Shown here piece by piece: positions 35,938 through 47,320 of a stretch of DNA of 64,000 nucleotides (positions are counted from its first letter, which is position 1; every line of letters starts with the position of its first letter). Source of the DNA: Haberlea rhodopensis (Eukaryota > Streptophyta > Magnoliopsida > Lamiales > Gesneriaceae); the NCBI GenBank assembly GCA_907163345.1, contig CAJQUN010000128.1, positions 620,001-684,000 on the forward strand. Reading direction: 5' to 3'. The notes beneath the pieces were generated by a model. That model ran no database searches. It had not been told where the DNA came from and was given only the letters and a program-made list of their open reading frames with translations. The translations under genes were made by a program, and so were the position numbers.

Positions 35938-38115
35938 CTATGGCGATCTACATCGTCGCCCATACAAAGCCTTAAATGGTGCCATCTGTATACTAGACTG
36001 ATAACTGTTGTTATATGAAAATTCCACTAATGGCAACGACTCTTGCCAAGAGGTATCAAACTCTAATACACAGGCACGCAACATATCCTCAAGTGTCTGT
36101 ATCGTACGCTCTGTTTGTCCATCTGTCTGAGGATGATATGCTGTACTCAGCCGCACTTCAGTTCCCAACGCTGTCTGTAACCCTTCCCAAAAATGAGAAG
36201 TAAATCTCGGATCCCTATCCGATACAATGGAAACTGGAATACCATGTAGTCTCACTACATGTTGAATGTACAACTGTGCCATTCTCAGATATGTAAATGT
36301 CATACAATATGGCACAAAATGAGATACTTTGGTGAGTCGATCAACGATCACCCAAATAGCATCGCAACCAGAAGACGTCTGTGGCAAATGAGTCACAAAA
36401 TCCATCGTGATATGTTCCCATTTCCACTGAGGAATTTCCAAACTATATAATTCACCTCCTGGTTTATGTCTTTCCGCTTTCACTTGTTGACAGATCAAAC
36501 ACCGTTTCACAAAGCTCAACACATCCTGTTTCATACGTTTCCACCAAAATTGGGTACGTAAATCATGATACATTTTCTTCCCTCCAGGATGTATACTGTA
36601 TCTACTACAATGAGCACATTGTAGTAGTTCTTGGCGTAGTTCTAATATCGGAGGTATTACCCAACAAGTCTTGTATTTTAGAATTCCATCGCTTGCAAGT
36701 ACAAACTGTGATGTTTGTCCTTGACTTATCATTTCTTTCCAATGCTGTACCTCATCATCAGTCATTTGTGCCTTTCTGATTTTGTCAAACATGTCAGGTT
36801 CAACCAATAATGTTGATACCCGTACTGGCACTGTTTCCACATCAAAATCATGACCCAAATTACAACAAGAAGTCATTAACGTTGATAAATGAATCATCTC
36901 ATCAGCCGTATGATGTACTTTTCGACTCAAGGCATCTGCTGTAAGATTAGCCTTTCCTGGATGATATTCAATCTCACAATCATAATTTTTCAACAGATCC
37001 ATCCATCTTCTTTGTCTCATATTCAACTCTGCTTGAGTGAATAGAAATTTTAAACTCTTATGATCTGTATATATGGTAAACGACGTACCATATAAATAAT
37101 GTCGCCATATCTTCAAGGCAAAGACAATGGCAGCCAATTCCAGATCATGTACTGGATATCGCATTTCATGTGGCTTCAACTGTCGTGATGCATAAGCCAC
37201 TACATGTTTGTCCTGCATCAATACACAACCCAAACCAAGTAAAGATGCATCAGTATATACTGCAAACCTGTCATGCTCCGATGGAATGATCAAGACTGGA
37301 GCAGTAGTTAACCGATGTTTTAGTTCCTGAAAACTACGCTCACAAGCGTCTGACCATTGAAATGATACTCCCTTCTGTGTCAACTGTGTCAATGGTTTGG
37401 CAATTGCTGAAAATCCTTCAACAAACCATCTATAATATCCAACCAAACCCAAGAAACTACGAATCTCTGGCACAGAAGTAGGTGCTGACCAATTCAACAC
37501 TGCTTCGATTTTCTTTGGATCAACTGATATACCTTCTTCTGAAATAACATGCCCTAAAAAGCCGACACTAGTCAACCAAAACTCACACTTGCTGAGTTTC
37601 GCATATAACTGATGTGTCCTCAACAATTGCAATACTATATGCAAATGTTGAACATGTTCTGCATCACTCTGCGAATAGATCAGTATATCATCGATAAAGA
37701 CGATGACAAAACGATCAAGGTATTCCTGGAACACACGAATCATTAAACTCATAAAGACAGCAGTAGCATTTGTCACTCCAAATGGCATCACCAGAAACTC
37801 ATAATGTCCATAACGAGTTCTGAATGTTGTCTTCTGTATATCTCCTTCCCTCACACGTATTTGATGATATCCTGACCTCAAATCAATCTTAGAATAAATC
37901 CTTGATCCCTGCAACTGATCAAACAAATCATCAATACGAGGAAGAGGATATTTATTCTTTATTGTTACCTTGTTCAATTGCCAATAGTCAATACATAGTC
38001 GCATTGTCCCATCCTTCTTCTTAACAAATAAAACCAGAGCACCCCAAGGCGAGACACTAGAACGTATGTACCCCTTGTCCAATAAATCTTGCAATTGAGT
38101 TTTCAATTCTTTCAA
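35938..38115 (-). pseudogene. C reverse transcriptase, RNase H and integrase (725-codon open frame)
   Basis: The longest open frame in the window, part of a broken polyprotein. Residues 1-190 are the reverse transcriptase palm, with LCIDYWQLN, SGYHQI and the FIDDIL catalytic box. RNase H begins near FAVYTDAS (about residue 290). The integrase zinc region ends in RCLICQQVK (about residue 550). The catalytic core has Asp in MDFVTHL, Asp in SDRDPRF and Glu after HPQTDGQT with DX35E spacing. The catalytic residues appear intact. The upstream join to the protease is lost through one missing base at about 38113; downstream a TAG interrupts SPLYWDD. Confidence 0.92.
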
Positions 38116-38660
38116 TTCAGTGGTGCCATCCGATAAGGAGCCCGTGAAATTGCAGAAGTACCAGGTATCAAATCAATACCAAATTCTACTTCTCGACTCG
38201 GTGGAAATCCAGGTATCTCATCTGGAAACACATCCGCATATTCTGCAACCACTGGTATCTCCTCCACTTTCCTTTCTCGTTTCTGTTCAGTTACATCAAG
38301 GGCATAAATCAAATAACCCGCATGTCCACGTTCTAACAAATGCGACATTCGGATTGCTGATATCAAAGGAATCCTTGCCCTCGATCCCTGACCATAGAAA
38401 TACCATTGATTTCCAGTATCAGACTGAAATCTCACAATCTTCTGACAACAATCCACAACAGACTGATATTTACTCAACACATCGATTCCAAGGATGCAAT
38501 CAAAATCTGTCATGTCTAACACAATCAAATCAGCTTGTAGTCCATACTCAGTCTCAAACTGAATATCACAATCAGACACACTCTGACAAGTCATCACAGT
38601 AGTTCCCATGGGTGTCGAGACATAAAGAGGCATCAACAGTGGAGACGAGCATATATGATA
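38112..38660 (-). pseudogene. C protease C-terminal part and linker
   Basis: Continues from the insertion of E (duplication CTGAT at 38661-38665). It carries the post-active-site protease part (ADLIVLDMTDFDCILGIDVL) and the linker to reverse transcriptase (PVVAEYADVFPDEIPGFPP). The frame ends MAPLN-stop, where relatives read on through MAP(T/A)EL, so one base has been lost. Confidence 0.87.
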
Positions 38661-38665
38661 CTGAT

Positions 38666-40186
38666 TGGTGTGCGCTTATCGTGTACGCCCAAATTAACCC
38701 CACTCAATCCTCAAGATTGATAACAATAATGTAGTAGCGTGAGTAGGGATCGATCCCACGAGGAGGTGTGAATCTTTGTGTTAATGAAAATCAAAACAAA
38801 AGAATAACAAAAGATGGGGTTGTGAGTGATTGAATTATACTACTTAAATTAAAATTAAAGATTAAACTAATGAAAGCGATTCTTGGTATCGGTCGACTCT
38901 TCCTTAGAATTATCATCTATTTCATCGATTCACAAAAGACTCAATTTTTCATATGAATATTCATCGTTGAACGTTTAATCCAATAATCAAAGTCCTATCT
39001 CACCTTACGTTTAGTTAAGTAGCCCAAGCGTTCTAGTTTAACCCTTATCAAACAATCAATCAAAATACAAGCGATTAAGATTTAAATCGATGATAGCATA
39101 TGAACTAGTGAGATCGATGAAGCTAAACAACATAATCCAAGCGTCTATGTTTAATCTAGTCAAGTGTTCTTCCTAAGAATTTAACAAACTCACAAGCGGA
39201 AATTCATCAATCTTAGTTGCTTCGTAAATTAGAGGGATCAAACGATTCCGTATTTGATATCTAATTTAGCGTTAGATTTCATGCAAGTTACTAGGTTGTC
39301 AATCCAATAAACAAACATCAATCATATCAACAAAATCAGAAAAACTCTTGATATTCAATAAAATTGATATATAAAGCGTATGAATCTCCCCAAGATAAAT
39401 AATTCCAAGGATTTGTCTTCCTCAACCAAGAATTAAAAACTAGCTAGACATAATCTAATAAAAACAATAAATAAAAGCAAGGGAAAGAATACTAATCCGA
39501 TCTCCGCTCGTCGAAGTGTCAATCCCGCCTTCGCTTCGATCTTCGTAGCCGTTCTTCAACAAAATTGAAAAGAAAATATAAAACTATCCTAAACTACTCT
39601 ACCCTAACTATCTAGATAGTTAAAAGGTCTGAATTTCGAGTATATATGTATTGGGAGGCTGATGGAGTAGGTTAGAATCCATGTGGGAAGGAAAGAAATC
39701 AAGTTTTTTAATTTTCCAAAAGTCTTCAGGCGTAATTACGCGTATAATGGCGTAGCTACGCCTAGACATGCCGTAGCGTTGGCGTAATTACGCCCGTGAA
39801 TGGCGTAATTACGCCTGTCCATCATTTTTCTGGCGAGTTTTGTATTTTGGCCATAACTTTCACATACGAACTCCGAATTCGACGAGTCAGCTGTCCACGC
39901 GAAGATAACTCAAAGTTCTACAACTTTTATATGGACCACATTCCCAAAACTTGGCTGGAATACATAGAAATTTGAGGAGAAAGGAGCAACATGTGTCTTT
40001 GATTCCGGTTTTTTCCTCTTTTCTTCAACTTTATTGCTTCTTTCATCATTTTAGCTTGATTTCTTCACCTTTCCCTACATTTACACAAATATACGATTAG
40101 GTAGCATATATATCAATTTATCCATCAAAATATACCAAATCGTAGACAATTAAGTGCAATAGATGTGTCTATTTCTAGTCACATCA
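38666..40186 (-). repeat. 3' LTR of E (1521 bp)
   Basis: TGGTGTGCGC to CACATCA on the plus strand. 38778-40186 matches 45907-47315 almost base for base, indicating a recent insertion. A TATA-like TACATATATA on the minus strand lies at 39641-39650. Confidence 0.9.
39731..39813. other. Paired palindromes with a different core in E 3' LTR
   Basis: Cores CGTAATTACG (39731-39740) and CGTAGCTACG (39751-39760) have a 10-nt spacer. CGTAATTACG (39783-39792) and CGTAATTACG (39804-39813) have an 11-nt spacer. All four are perfect 10-bp palindromes, most extended by GG/CC. The layout matches the CGATCGATCG pairs elsewhere but the sequence does not. The cluster lies about 80-160 bp upstream of the TATA-like run, as in element I. 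Confidence 0.9.
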
Positions 40187-41447
40187 AACACCCACATACT
40201 TACTCTTTACTCGACCTCGAGTAAATCAGACAAAACTAAAATCTTTTTGCTTGGCTCATAGCATCAAAACAAACTAACTTGTCCTCACTTTTATGCCTCA
40301 ACAATTATAAACATGCATAGTAATGAAAGGCGGTGAAAAATTAACAGTGGAACAATTTCAATCCCTATACATTTCATACTCAACAAAATAGTGAACGTGT
40401 GTGTGTGGTCATAAACAAGTGTTGTGTACAAATTATAGTTCCAAAATATGTAAATCCACAATAGTTCAAGTCATACACTAACACAAGTATAAGCTCACTT
40501 GCACACTCTTCTCCACTATCTTAGCTACTTTGCAAACATAAATCAAGTAGGTCTTTATTAGCTTGTAGCTTGGCCTAGGTATTGGCTTATGAAAGAAAGG
40601 GTAAGGATATTCAAACAAGAGAGTATGATGAAATGCACACTAAAAGCTTCTCTTCTTGTATGAATTTTCAAACCTTGTTCATTTTTTTCAAGGTTTATTT
40701 CAACATTTTTCTTCTTTAGTGCCTTGGCTCCCCTTGGAGTCATATTTTTATCTATTTCCTCAAGGCATTCCTTTTCTTTCATGTATTTCATTCTTTTGAC
40801 AATAAAGTTCACAAATATACTTCAATGATTCCCAAGTGCATTTGAATGAAATACATCATACTCCCTTAAAAGGTATGGATTAAAATCACATTTAGGCTCA
40901 TTAGGGAAGGATGATAAGCTAGTCAAGGAATGTTGAATGGGGGTCTTGAGTATGCTTAGCATACTTCCATTCTTTTACATTAAGGCTCAAAAAGGGTACT
41001 AGAGATTGATTTTGTTTACATGGTAGGCTTGAAAGGCTCAAACGCATTAAAGATTGCCTATATCACTTTCATGTTTGCAAGTAGTCTAGACATACGCCTC
41101 AAAGAGCATGTAGTTAAGTTCTAGCATGTATTAGAGACTTCTTAAGACTATCACAAAGTTTACACAATCTTCACTAAGCTATGCACACTTCACAAGCCAT
41201 GACAATAATGTGCTCAAAATATTCAACTACTAAGTTAAAGTAAACTTTGCATTAGAGTTCAAAGTGTTCCAAGGTTAACAATTCACCTATGTTCAAAAGC
41301 ATGCATGATATCAATTAGGTTTCATCATGGGCTAGTGATTCTAAGCATGTGTTCATTACTTATGAGCTCAAAATTTTAAATTTTTCGATTTTTTTGTATT
41401 TTTGAAATAAGAAAAACAATAACACACTACTAATCCCTCCCCCATAC
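40187..41447 (-). other. Non-coding 3' region of E
   Basis: Lies between the gag ORF and the 3' LTR. Small ORFs only (for example 40558-40812, minus), none recognised. The minus-strand run GTATGTGGGTGTT at 40187-40199 is the likely polypurine tract, but it is weak. Counterpart of 3231-4696 in element I. Confidence 0.6.
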
Positions 41448-42039
41448 TTAAATCTTATATTGTCCCCAATGTAAGGCAAAAATAGAAGAAAAGAGAAAAG
41501 TATAACTAGTAAAGCAATAAAAATAAAAGGGAGAAAAGAAACTAACTCCCCTTGGGTTGCCTCCCAAGCAGCGCCTCTGTTTAACGTCGGTGGCCCGACG
41601 CCAGTTCTCTCGCTTAAGGCGATGCCTATTCGCCTTGCACCTCTTGGAGGGTTTTTGTCTTTTCACTATGTCGCCTTCCTCCAAAGAAGTCAGTTGAGGT
41701 CGATCAAGATCTACCTCGTGGCATCCTTTAACTTGTTGTCCCCTATGCTCGCCTTTGGGAATCCCATTCTGGTGAGATTCCTTGTTATCCACCTCAATCT
41801 CTGTTTGTTGTTCAAGTATTGATGGCATCAGTACCATCGTTTCTGGAGTTTCTACCTCTTTGCCACTGTCCAAGGTGTTGTCTTCGAAAAAATAGTCCCA
41901 AGGATCCATTTCAACACAGTACTCTATCGCCGACTCCTCTTCCACATCACTTGATTCATCTAAGTATTCAACATAGCTCTCAGTTGGAAACTTACCTTGC
42001 GGAGTTGTAGGATATACAAGCTCCTTTGAAATGAGCACT
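41448..42039 (-). pseudogene. E gag-like protein, C-terminal part
   Basis: About 196 codons, acidic in the first half (EYLDESSDVEEESAIEY) and basic near KRQKPSKRCKANRHRLKREN. It is the in-frame continuation of 45459-45900: the GTG codon at 42036-42038 follows the GAA codon at 45460-45462 once F and the duplicated bases are removed. No zinc knuckle or enzyme motif. The reading continues past the conserved hairpin at 41551-41568. I infer a structural gag-type role from its position only. Confidence 0.6.
41551..41568 (-). other. Conserved hairpin in E
   Basis: The reverse complement is CTTGGGAGGCAACCCAAG, identical to 3213-3230 in element I. Confidence 0.75.
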
Positions 42040-43032
42040 CTTAGAATGGCGCAGTTATATGTCAGAGATGTGGTGAGACTGCACGGGATCCCTGTTTCGA
42101 TTGTGTCAGATCGAGATCCGCGGTTTACATCTCACTTTTGGGCGGGTCTGCAGACAGCTCTAGGTACAGAGTTGAGGTTGAGCACAGCCTATCATCCCCA
42201 GACGGACGGACAGACCGAGCGTACGATACAGACGCTCGAAGATATGTTGAGGGCTTGTGTGCTGGAGTTCGACACTTCATGGCAGGACTCGATAGCCTTG
42301 GTGGAATTTTCTTACAACAACAGCTACCAGGCAAGTATTCAGATGGCTCCTTTCGAGGCCCTCTATGGTAGGCATTGTAGGTCACCCTTGTGTTGGGATG
42401 ACATGGACCGTAAGTCGGTTGGAGGACCTGAGTTGGTTCAGGAAATGGAAGAGAAAGTTAAGGTTATCAGAACAAAGATGAAGGCAGCTCAGGATAGACA
42501 GGCAGCATATGCCAATCAGCGGCGTAGACCGTTGGAGTTTCAGTTAGGCGACAGAGTGTTTTTAAAGATCTCACCATTCAGAGGCGTAGTACGGTTTGGG
42601 ATGCGAGGGAAGTTATCCCCGAGGTATGTAGGGCCGTATGAGATCTTACAACGTATTGGTACTCTGGCGTACCGGTTGGCTTTACCGCCCTCTCTGTCTG
42701 GCATACACGACGTTTTTCATGTGTCTATGCTGAGGAAGTATGAGCCAGATCCCTCACATGTGTTGCAGCCTTCAGAGGTTCAGATTGAGTCCGATGTTTC
42801 TTATGTAGAGCGGCCTATCAGGATTTTGGATAGAGCAGACCGCAGACTTCGGAACAAGGTTATTCCTATGATCAAGGTACAGTGGGATCGTAGGGGTGTC
42901 GAGGAGGCCACGTGGGAGACAGAGCGACACATGGTGCAGCACTATCCAGAGTTATTTTCTGGTATGCGTTTATATACTGTTTTATTTCTGGTTAGTAGCA
43001 TGTTTGATTTCGGGACGAAATCTTATAAGTAG
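42040..43032 (+). pseudogene. F integrase (partial) and chromodomain
   Basis: About 330 codons without interruption from LRMAQLY in the integrase core to the natural stop TAG at 43030-43032. The second catalytic Asp (SDRDPRF) and the Glu (HPQTDGQTE) are present; the zinc domain and first Asp are deleted. Then come the GPY/F-like region (LSPRYVGPYEIL), the chromodomain (VIPMIKVQWDRRGVEEATWE) and a short tail. This copy shows what the intact C-terminus of D and C looks like. Confidence 0.9.
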
Positions 43033-43040
43033 GGGAGTAT
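43027..43040 (+). other. Polypurine tract of F
   Basis: AAGTAGGGGAGTAT before the LTR start TGTGATATCC. It overlaps the integrase stop codon. GGGACGAAATC just upstream is the chromovirus signature. Confidence 0.82.
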
Positions 43041-44306
43041 TGTGATATCCCCGAAAGATTATGTGGGATTAATTTATTTAATTTGATGATGTGGTTTAGG
43101 AAGCATGTTAGGTGTTTTTAATTGTTGTGTTGATGTGGTAGAATAATAAAATATCGAGGAGGGATATTTTTATTACATCGTATGAAATACCGGGACACAA
43201 TTAAACACCACAAACCACCCCACATGCAACCACCCAACCCCCACTTGCAGCCAAGCCCACGCCCTTCCCCTGTTTTCTGGGAAAGCAGATTGACTTGTAG
43301 GCATGTTTGGACTTAGATATTTTGGGTCTTGCCTCTTCCAAAAGCTTCCTTCTTTTTCCCTTCATTTCTCTGCAACTTGGTCGAGTTCCAGGAGAAAAGT
43401 GATCGGGTTTCATGCTTCTTTTCATATAGAAAATCGAAGGGCAAAAGTGGTGAGGAGTCACATTTTTCCCAGTTTTCAAGTTTCCTGGCATGCTTGTTCT
43501 TTGTAGCAGATTTGGCATGATAGTTTAGGGTATGATGTTATCTTGTTATGAATACCTTTTTGGAATGTTTGTGAAGCCTTTAGCATGTTTAGTTAAGAAA
43601 CTTGCATGCTTTATGTGCTAGATTTGTGGTAGAGAAAAGGGCTCCTCGAACATCCGAGCAGAGAAGTACTCTGTTTTCCATGTTAGGAAGGGTTTTACCA
43701 TGATGTTTCGAAGCATGCTAACTTAGGTTTTGGTTGAACCTTTGATGTGTTTTTATGTATGGTAACTTGTTGAAGGTACCAGTATATTTCCTTGAGCATG
43801 TTCCATGTGTTATGTGAAAGATTTAATCATGTGAAAGGTAGTGTTCGAAAATTCTGGACAAGGTTCAAGTGCCCTGTTTTCTGGAAATATATGTGCGAAG
43901 AGTACTTTTATGAAGGTGTTATCATGCATGATAAACTTAAGTTTTGGAAAAACTTTGATGTAAAAATATGCTTGGTAGTTTTGTGAAACCCATGGCATGT
44001 TTAGTTGAGCACGGTTTATGTTATATGTGTTAGTTTTAATAGCATGTAAAGAGGTGCTCAAGAATTCTAGAAATGAAAATGTGCCCTGTTTCCAGAAAAA
44101 GTTGATCCAGTACTTGTTTAAATGATCGATGTTTATGCATGTAGGTTTATGCTTAGGGTGTATATTTGGTTTGAATACACTCAGGGTAGTGTAGTTCAAA
44201 TGCTAGCATGATGATCTTGGTATGTATATTGTCCTACATGTTAGATTTAAGGGTATGAATATCGGTGTTAAGCAATTCTGGAAAATCGCCAAAGGAACAA
44301 GGTTGG

Positions 44307-44468
44307 CGATCGATCGCCAAGGAGGCGCGATCGATCGCGACGTTCCAGTAGGTTTTGGCGATCGATCGCCAATATTGGGGCGATCGATCGCTGAATGTTT
44401 TTTTTTGGTATGCGAGGCAGTAGCATCTCGCGATCGATCGGGGCTCATGGGCGATCGATCGCGAGATG
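44307..44468. other. Paired-palindrome cluster in F LTR
   Basis: Pairs 44307-44316/44328-44337 (11 nt), 44359-44368/44381-44390 (12 nt) and 44431-44440/44452-44461 (11 nt). The third pair is extended by CATCTCG and CGAGATG to a perfect 17-bp stem, 44424-44440 with 44452-44468, around GGGCTCATGGG. Confidence 0.9.
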
Positions 44469-44832
44469 ATATTGAAGGATTAATTTGTTTTTTTAATTTG
44501 GTTTTGCTTCCGGATTATTATGAGGTGCCTAATATTGTGTTGTGTGGCTATGTAGAACCATCCCAGGTGCCAGCACAACCGAGGAGATAAAGTCGATTGA
44601 CTCCTCTATCTTTTGAAAGGTACGTAAGCGACGTACGGGCATCCCAACGGTAACATGTACTTTATGTTTGTCTTTATGACACATGATGAATGCAATGTGG
44701 TGCATTAAGATTATGATACATGTTTTTTATGCATTGTTTTTGCATATGTATGTTGTGAAATATAAGAGGTGTATTTCACGAGTCAAAGTTATCTTAGTAA
44801 GGATTTTAATGGCTTACGCTAAAGTCCATTGG

Positions 44833-44904
44833 AAGCGAGGAAGAATTCCGCTTACATGGAGTAGCAACGCTAAAGTCCATTGGAAGCGAGGAAGAATTCC
44901 GCTT
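44833..44904 (+). other. Duplicated AAGCG/CGCTT stem-loop in F LTR
   Basis: AAGCG-AGGAAGAATTC-CGCTT at 44833-44853 and again at 44884-44904, a 51-bp tandem duplication. The same stem and loop occur in B1 at 14496-14516. Confidence 0.8.
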
Positions 44905-45458
44905 ACATGGAGTAGCAAGAAGCATTAAAATGTACTAATGATAAGGGCTCAGGATGAAATAAGGATTTAAGGAAAAAGGAATGTCATGACATTGCATATC
45001 CATACATTCATATAATGTGTTTCTATTATGAATTATGGTACAGGGACAACCAATGGGCGATATAAATGCTGGAAATACAGGAAGGACTTGTGTTTAAGAT
45101 TTGCATTTATGCCTTACTTTCATATTATGTTAAATATGAATTGTGTTATGCTCATGTGTTGGGGGTTGTCTTTGTAGGTGCTTTTGTTGACGAGAACCAG
45201 GGCCGGGGTTGATATGCTGAGCTGTAAGGAGTGCTACAGGATTAGCACGTTAGAGTTTTTGTATAGCTTCTACTGAGTAGAGTAAGACTATGATGTAGTA
45301 CCTTTGTAGGAAGTACGTCTTTCCTTTTGGAACATTTTGGTACTGTAATCTCTAAAGCTCAGGTTAATCAACACGGCACATTACTCTGATATAATCACAT
45401 GTATGTTTAGTTCTCTAAATTGCACCTTAATATCTTGATGTGATAACGGGGTCTCACA

Positions 45459-45900
45459 CTTCTATTGGCACATGTATCTCCACTTCTAGCTCGGGTGGCA
45501 TCAGTACCACCTTCTCCATAGTCTCCTCTTCTTCATCACTCCATGATTCGAATGCAATCATGGTCTCCTTTTGTGCTGCTATCCGATCGGCTGATCTTAT
45601 TATTTGCTCCATTTGGTTACCCAAATGCTGAGTGCTAGCCCTGAATTCCTGTTGAAATTGCAAAGTACTATCATTAAGTATTGAAAGAAGATCCTCTAAA
45701 GACTCACCAGGGGTATGGTATTGAGGTTGTTGCGGCCATGGCGAATATTGTGGTATGTATGGCGGTAGATAGGACTGCATGTAAGGTGGAGGTGGGCTCA
45801 TCCATTGATTGTCATAGTTGAGATTGGGATGATCACTCCAACTTGAGTTGTATGTTCTTTGTCCACTCCCTACGCCAAGTTGGTGCACAAGATACGCCAA
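45459..45900 (-). pseudogene. E gag-like protein, N-terminal part
   Basis: About 147 codons up to the F insertion. The first 75 residues are rich in Pro, Tyr, Gln and Ser (QQPQYHTPGESLEDLL); the next 40 form a likely coiled coil (LGNQMEQIIRSADRIAAQ), the pattern seen in Athila/Tat gag. The reading runs directly into the truncated 5' LTR at 45901-45907, so the true N-terminus, leader and primer site are deleted. The apparent start at 45900 is therefore not the natural one. Confidence 0.6.
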
Positions 45901-45906
45901 TTCGTC

Positions 45907-47315
45907 GTGTTAATGAAAATCAAAACAAAAGAATAACAAAAGATGGGGTTGTGAGTGATTGAATTATACTACTTAAATTAAAATTAAAGATTAAACTAAT
46001 GAAAGCGATTCTTGGTATCGGTCGACTCTTCCTTAGAATTATCATCTATTTCATCGATTCACAAAAGACTCAATTTTTCATATGAATATTCATCGTTGGA
46101 CGTTTAATCCAATAATCAAAGTCCTATCTCACCTTACGTTTAGTTAAGTAGCCCAAGCGTTCTAGTTTAACCCTTATCAAACAATCAATCAAAATACAAG
46201 CGATTAAGATTTAAATCGATGATAGCATATGAACTAGTGAGATCGATGAAGCTAAACAACATAATCCAAGCGTCTATGTTTAATCTAGTCAAGTGTTCTT
46301 CCTATGAATTTAACAAACTCACAAGCGGAAATTCATCAATCTTAGTTGCTTCGTAAATTAGAGGGATCAAACGATTCCGTATTTGATATCTAATTTAGCG
46401 TTAGATTTCATGCAAGTTACTAGGTTGTCAATCCAATAAACAAACATCAATCATATCAACAAAATCAGAAAAACTCTTGATATTCAAAAAAATTGATATA
46501 TAAAGCGTATGAATCTCCCCAAGATAAATAATTCCAAGGATTTGTCTTCCTCAACCAAGAATTAAAAACTAGCTAGACATAATCTAATAAAAACAATAAA
46601 TAAAAGCAAGGGAAAGAATACTAATCCGATCTCCGCTCGTCGAAGTGTCAATCCCGCCTTCGCTTCGATCTTCGTAGCCGTTCTTCAACAAAATTGAAAA
46701 GAAAATATAAAACTATCCTAAACTACTCTACCCTAACTATCTAGATAGTTAAAAGGTCTGAATTTCGAGTATATATGTATTGGGAGGCTGATGGAGTAGG
46801 TTAGAATCCATGTGGGAAGGAAAGAAATCAAGTTTTTTAATTTTCCAAAAGTCTTCAGGCGTAATTACGCGTATAATGGCGTAGCTACGCCTAGACATGC
46901 CGTAGCGTTGGCGTAATTACGCCTGTGAATGGCGTAATTACGCCTGTCCATCATTTTTCTGGCGAGTTTTGTATTTTGGCCATAACTTTCACATACGAAC
47001 TCCGAATTCGACGAGTCAGCTGTCCACGCGAAGATAACTCAAAGTTCTACAACTTTTATATGGACCACATTCCCAAAACTTGGCTGGAATACATAGAAAT
47101 TTGAGGAGAAAGGAGCAACATGTGTCTTTGATTCCGGTTTTTTCCTCTTTTCTTCAACTTTATTGCTTCTTTCATCATTTTAGCTTGATTTCTTCACCTT
47201 TCCCTACATTTACACAAATATACGATTAGGTAGCATATATATCAATTTATCCATCAAAATATACCAAATCGTAGACAATTAAGTGCAATAGATGTGTCTA
47301 TTTCTAGTCACATCA
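45907..47315 (-). repeat. 5' LTR of E, truncated at its inner end
   Basis: Matches 38778-40186, with only a few differences. The 112 bp corresponding to 38666-38777 and the primer site are missing, and coding sequence follows directly. Palindromes as in the 3' LTR at 46860-46869/46880-46889 and 46912-46921/46933-46942. Confidence 0.88.
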
Positions 47316-47320
47316 CTGAT

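Larger units (their letters stand above)
42040..45458 (+). mobile_element. Element F: 5'-truncated chromovirus
   Basis: Starts abruptly in the integrase core and continues through the chromodomain, polypurine tract and 3' LTR (43041-45458). The right flank is CTTCT. On the left only CT of that duplication remains before integrase sequence, so one deletion removed the 5' LTR, gag, protease, reverse transcriptase and part of integrase together with part of the left duplication. LTR ends are TGTGATATCC...GGTCTCACA, related to family A at the start but different at the end. Confidence 0.85.
43041..45458 (+). repeat. 3' LTR of F (2418 bp)
   Basis: TGTGATATCC to GTCTCACA. Contains paired palindromes (44307-44468), duplicated stem-loops (44833-44904) and the conserved block at 45150-45180. 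Confidence 0.85.
38666..47315 (-). mobile_element. Element E: gag-only Athila/Tat-like element, interrupted by F
   Basis: Minus strand, flanked by CTGAT (38661-38665 and 47316-47320) in the C protease gene. Termini TGATGTGAC...GCACACCA. The 3' LTR is complete (38666-40186); the 5' LTR (45907-47315) lacks its last 112 bp and the primer site is gone. The internal region codes only for a gag-like protein split by F, then a non-coding tail. Without F it is about 5.2 kb. Similar to element I in plan and in the hairpin CTTGGGAGGCAACCCAAG. Confidence 0.87.

Noticed and set aside
38120..38602. 160-codon plus-strand ORF
   Set aside because: Antisense shadow of the C protease and linker region.
41819..42010. 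Plus-strand ORFs over the E gag-like gene
   Set aside because: Antisense shadows of an acidic, low-complexity coding region.
38661..47320. Two separate E-family insertions, 38666-40186 and 45907-47315, as solo LTRs
   Set aside because: A single CTGAT duplication flanks the outer ends, and the gag-like halves join in frame across F, so they are the two LTRs of one element.
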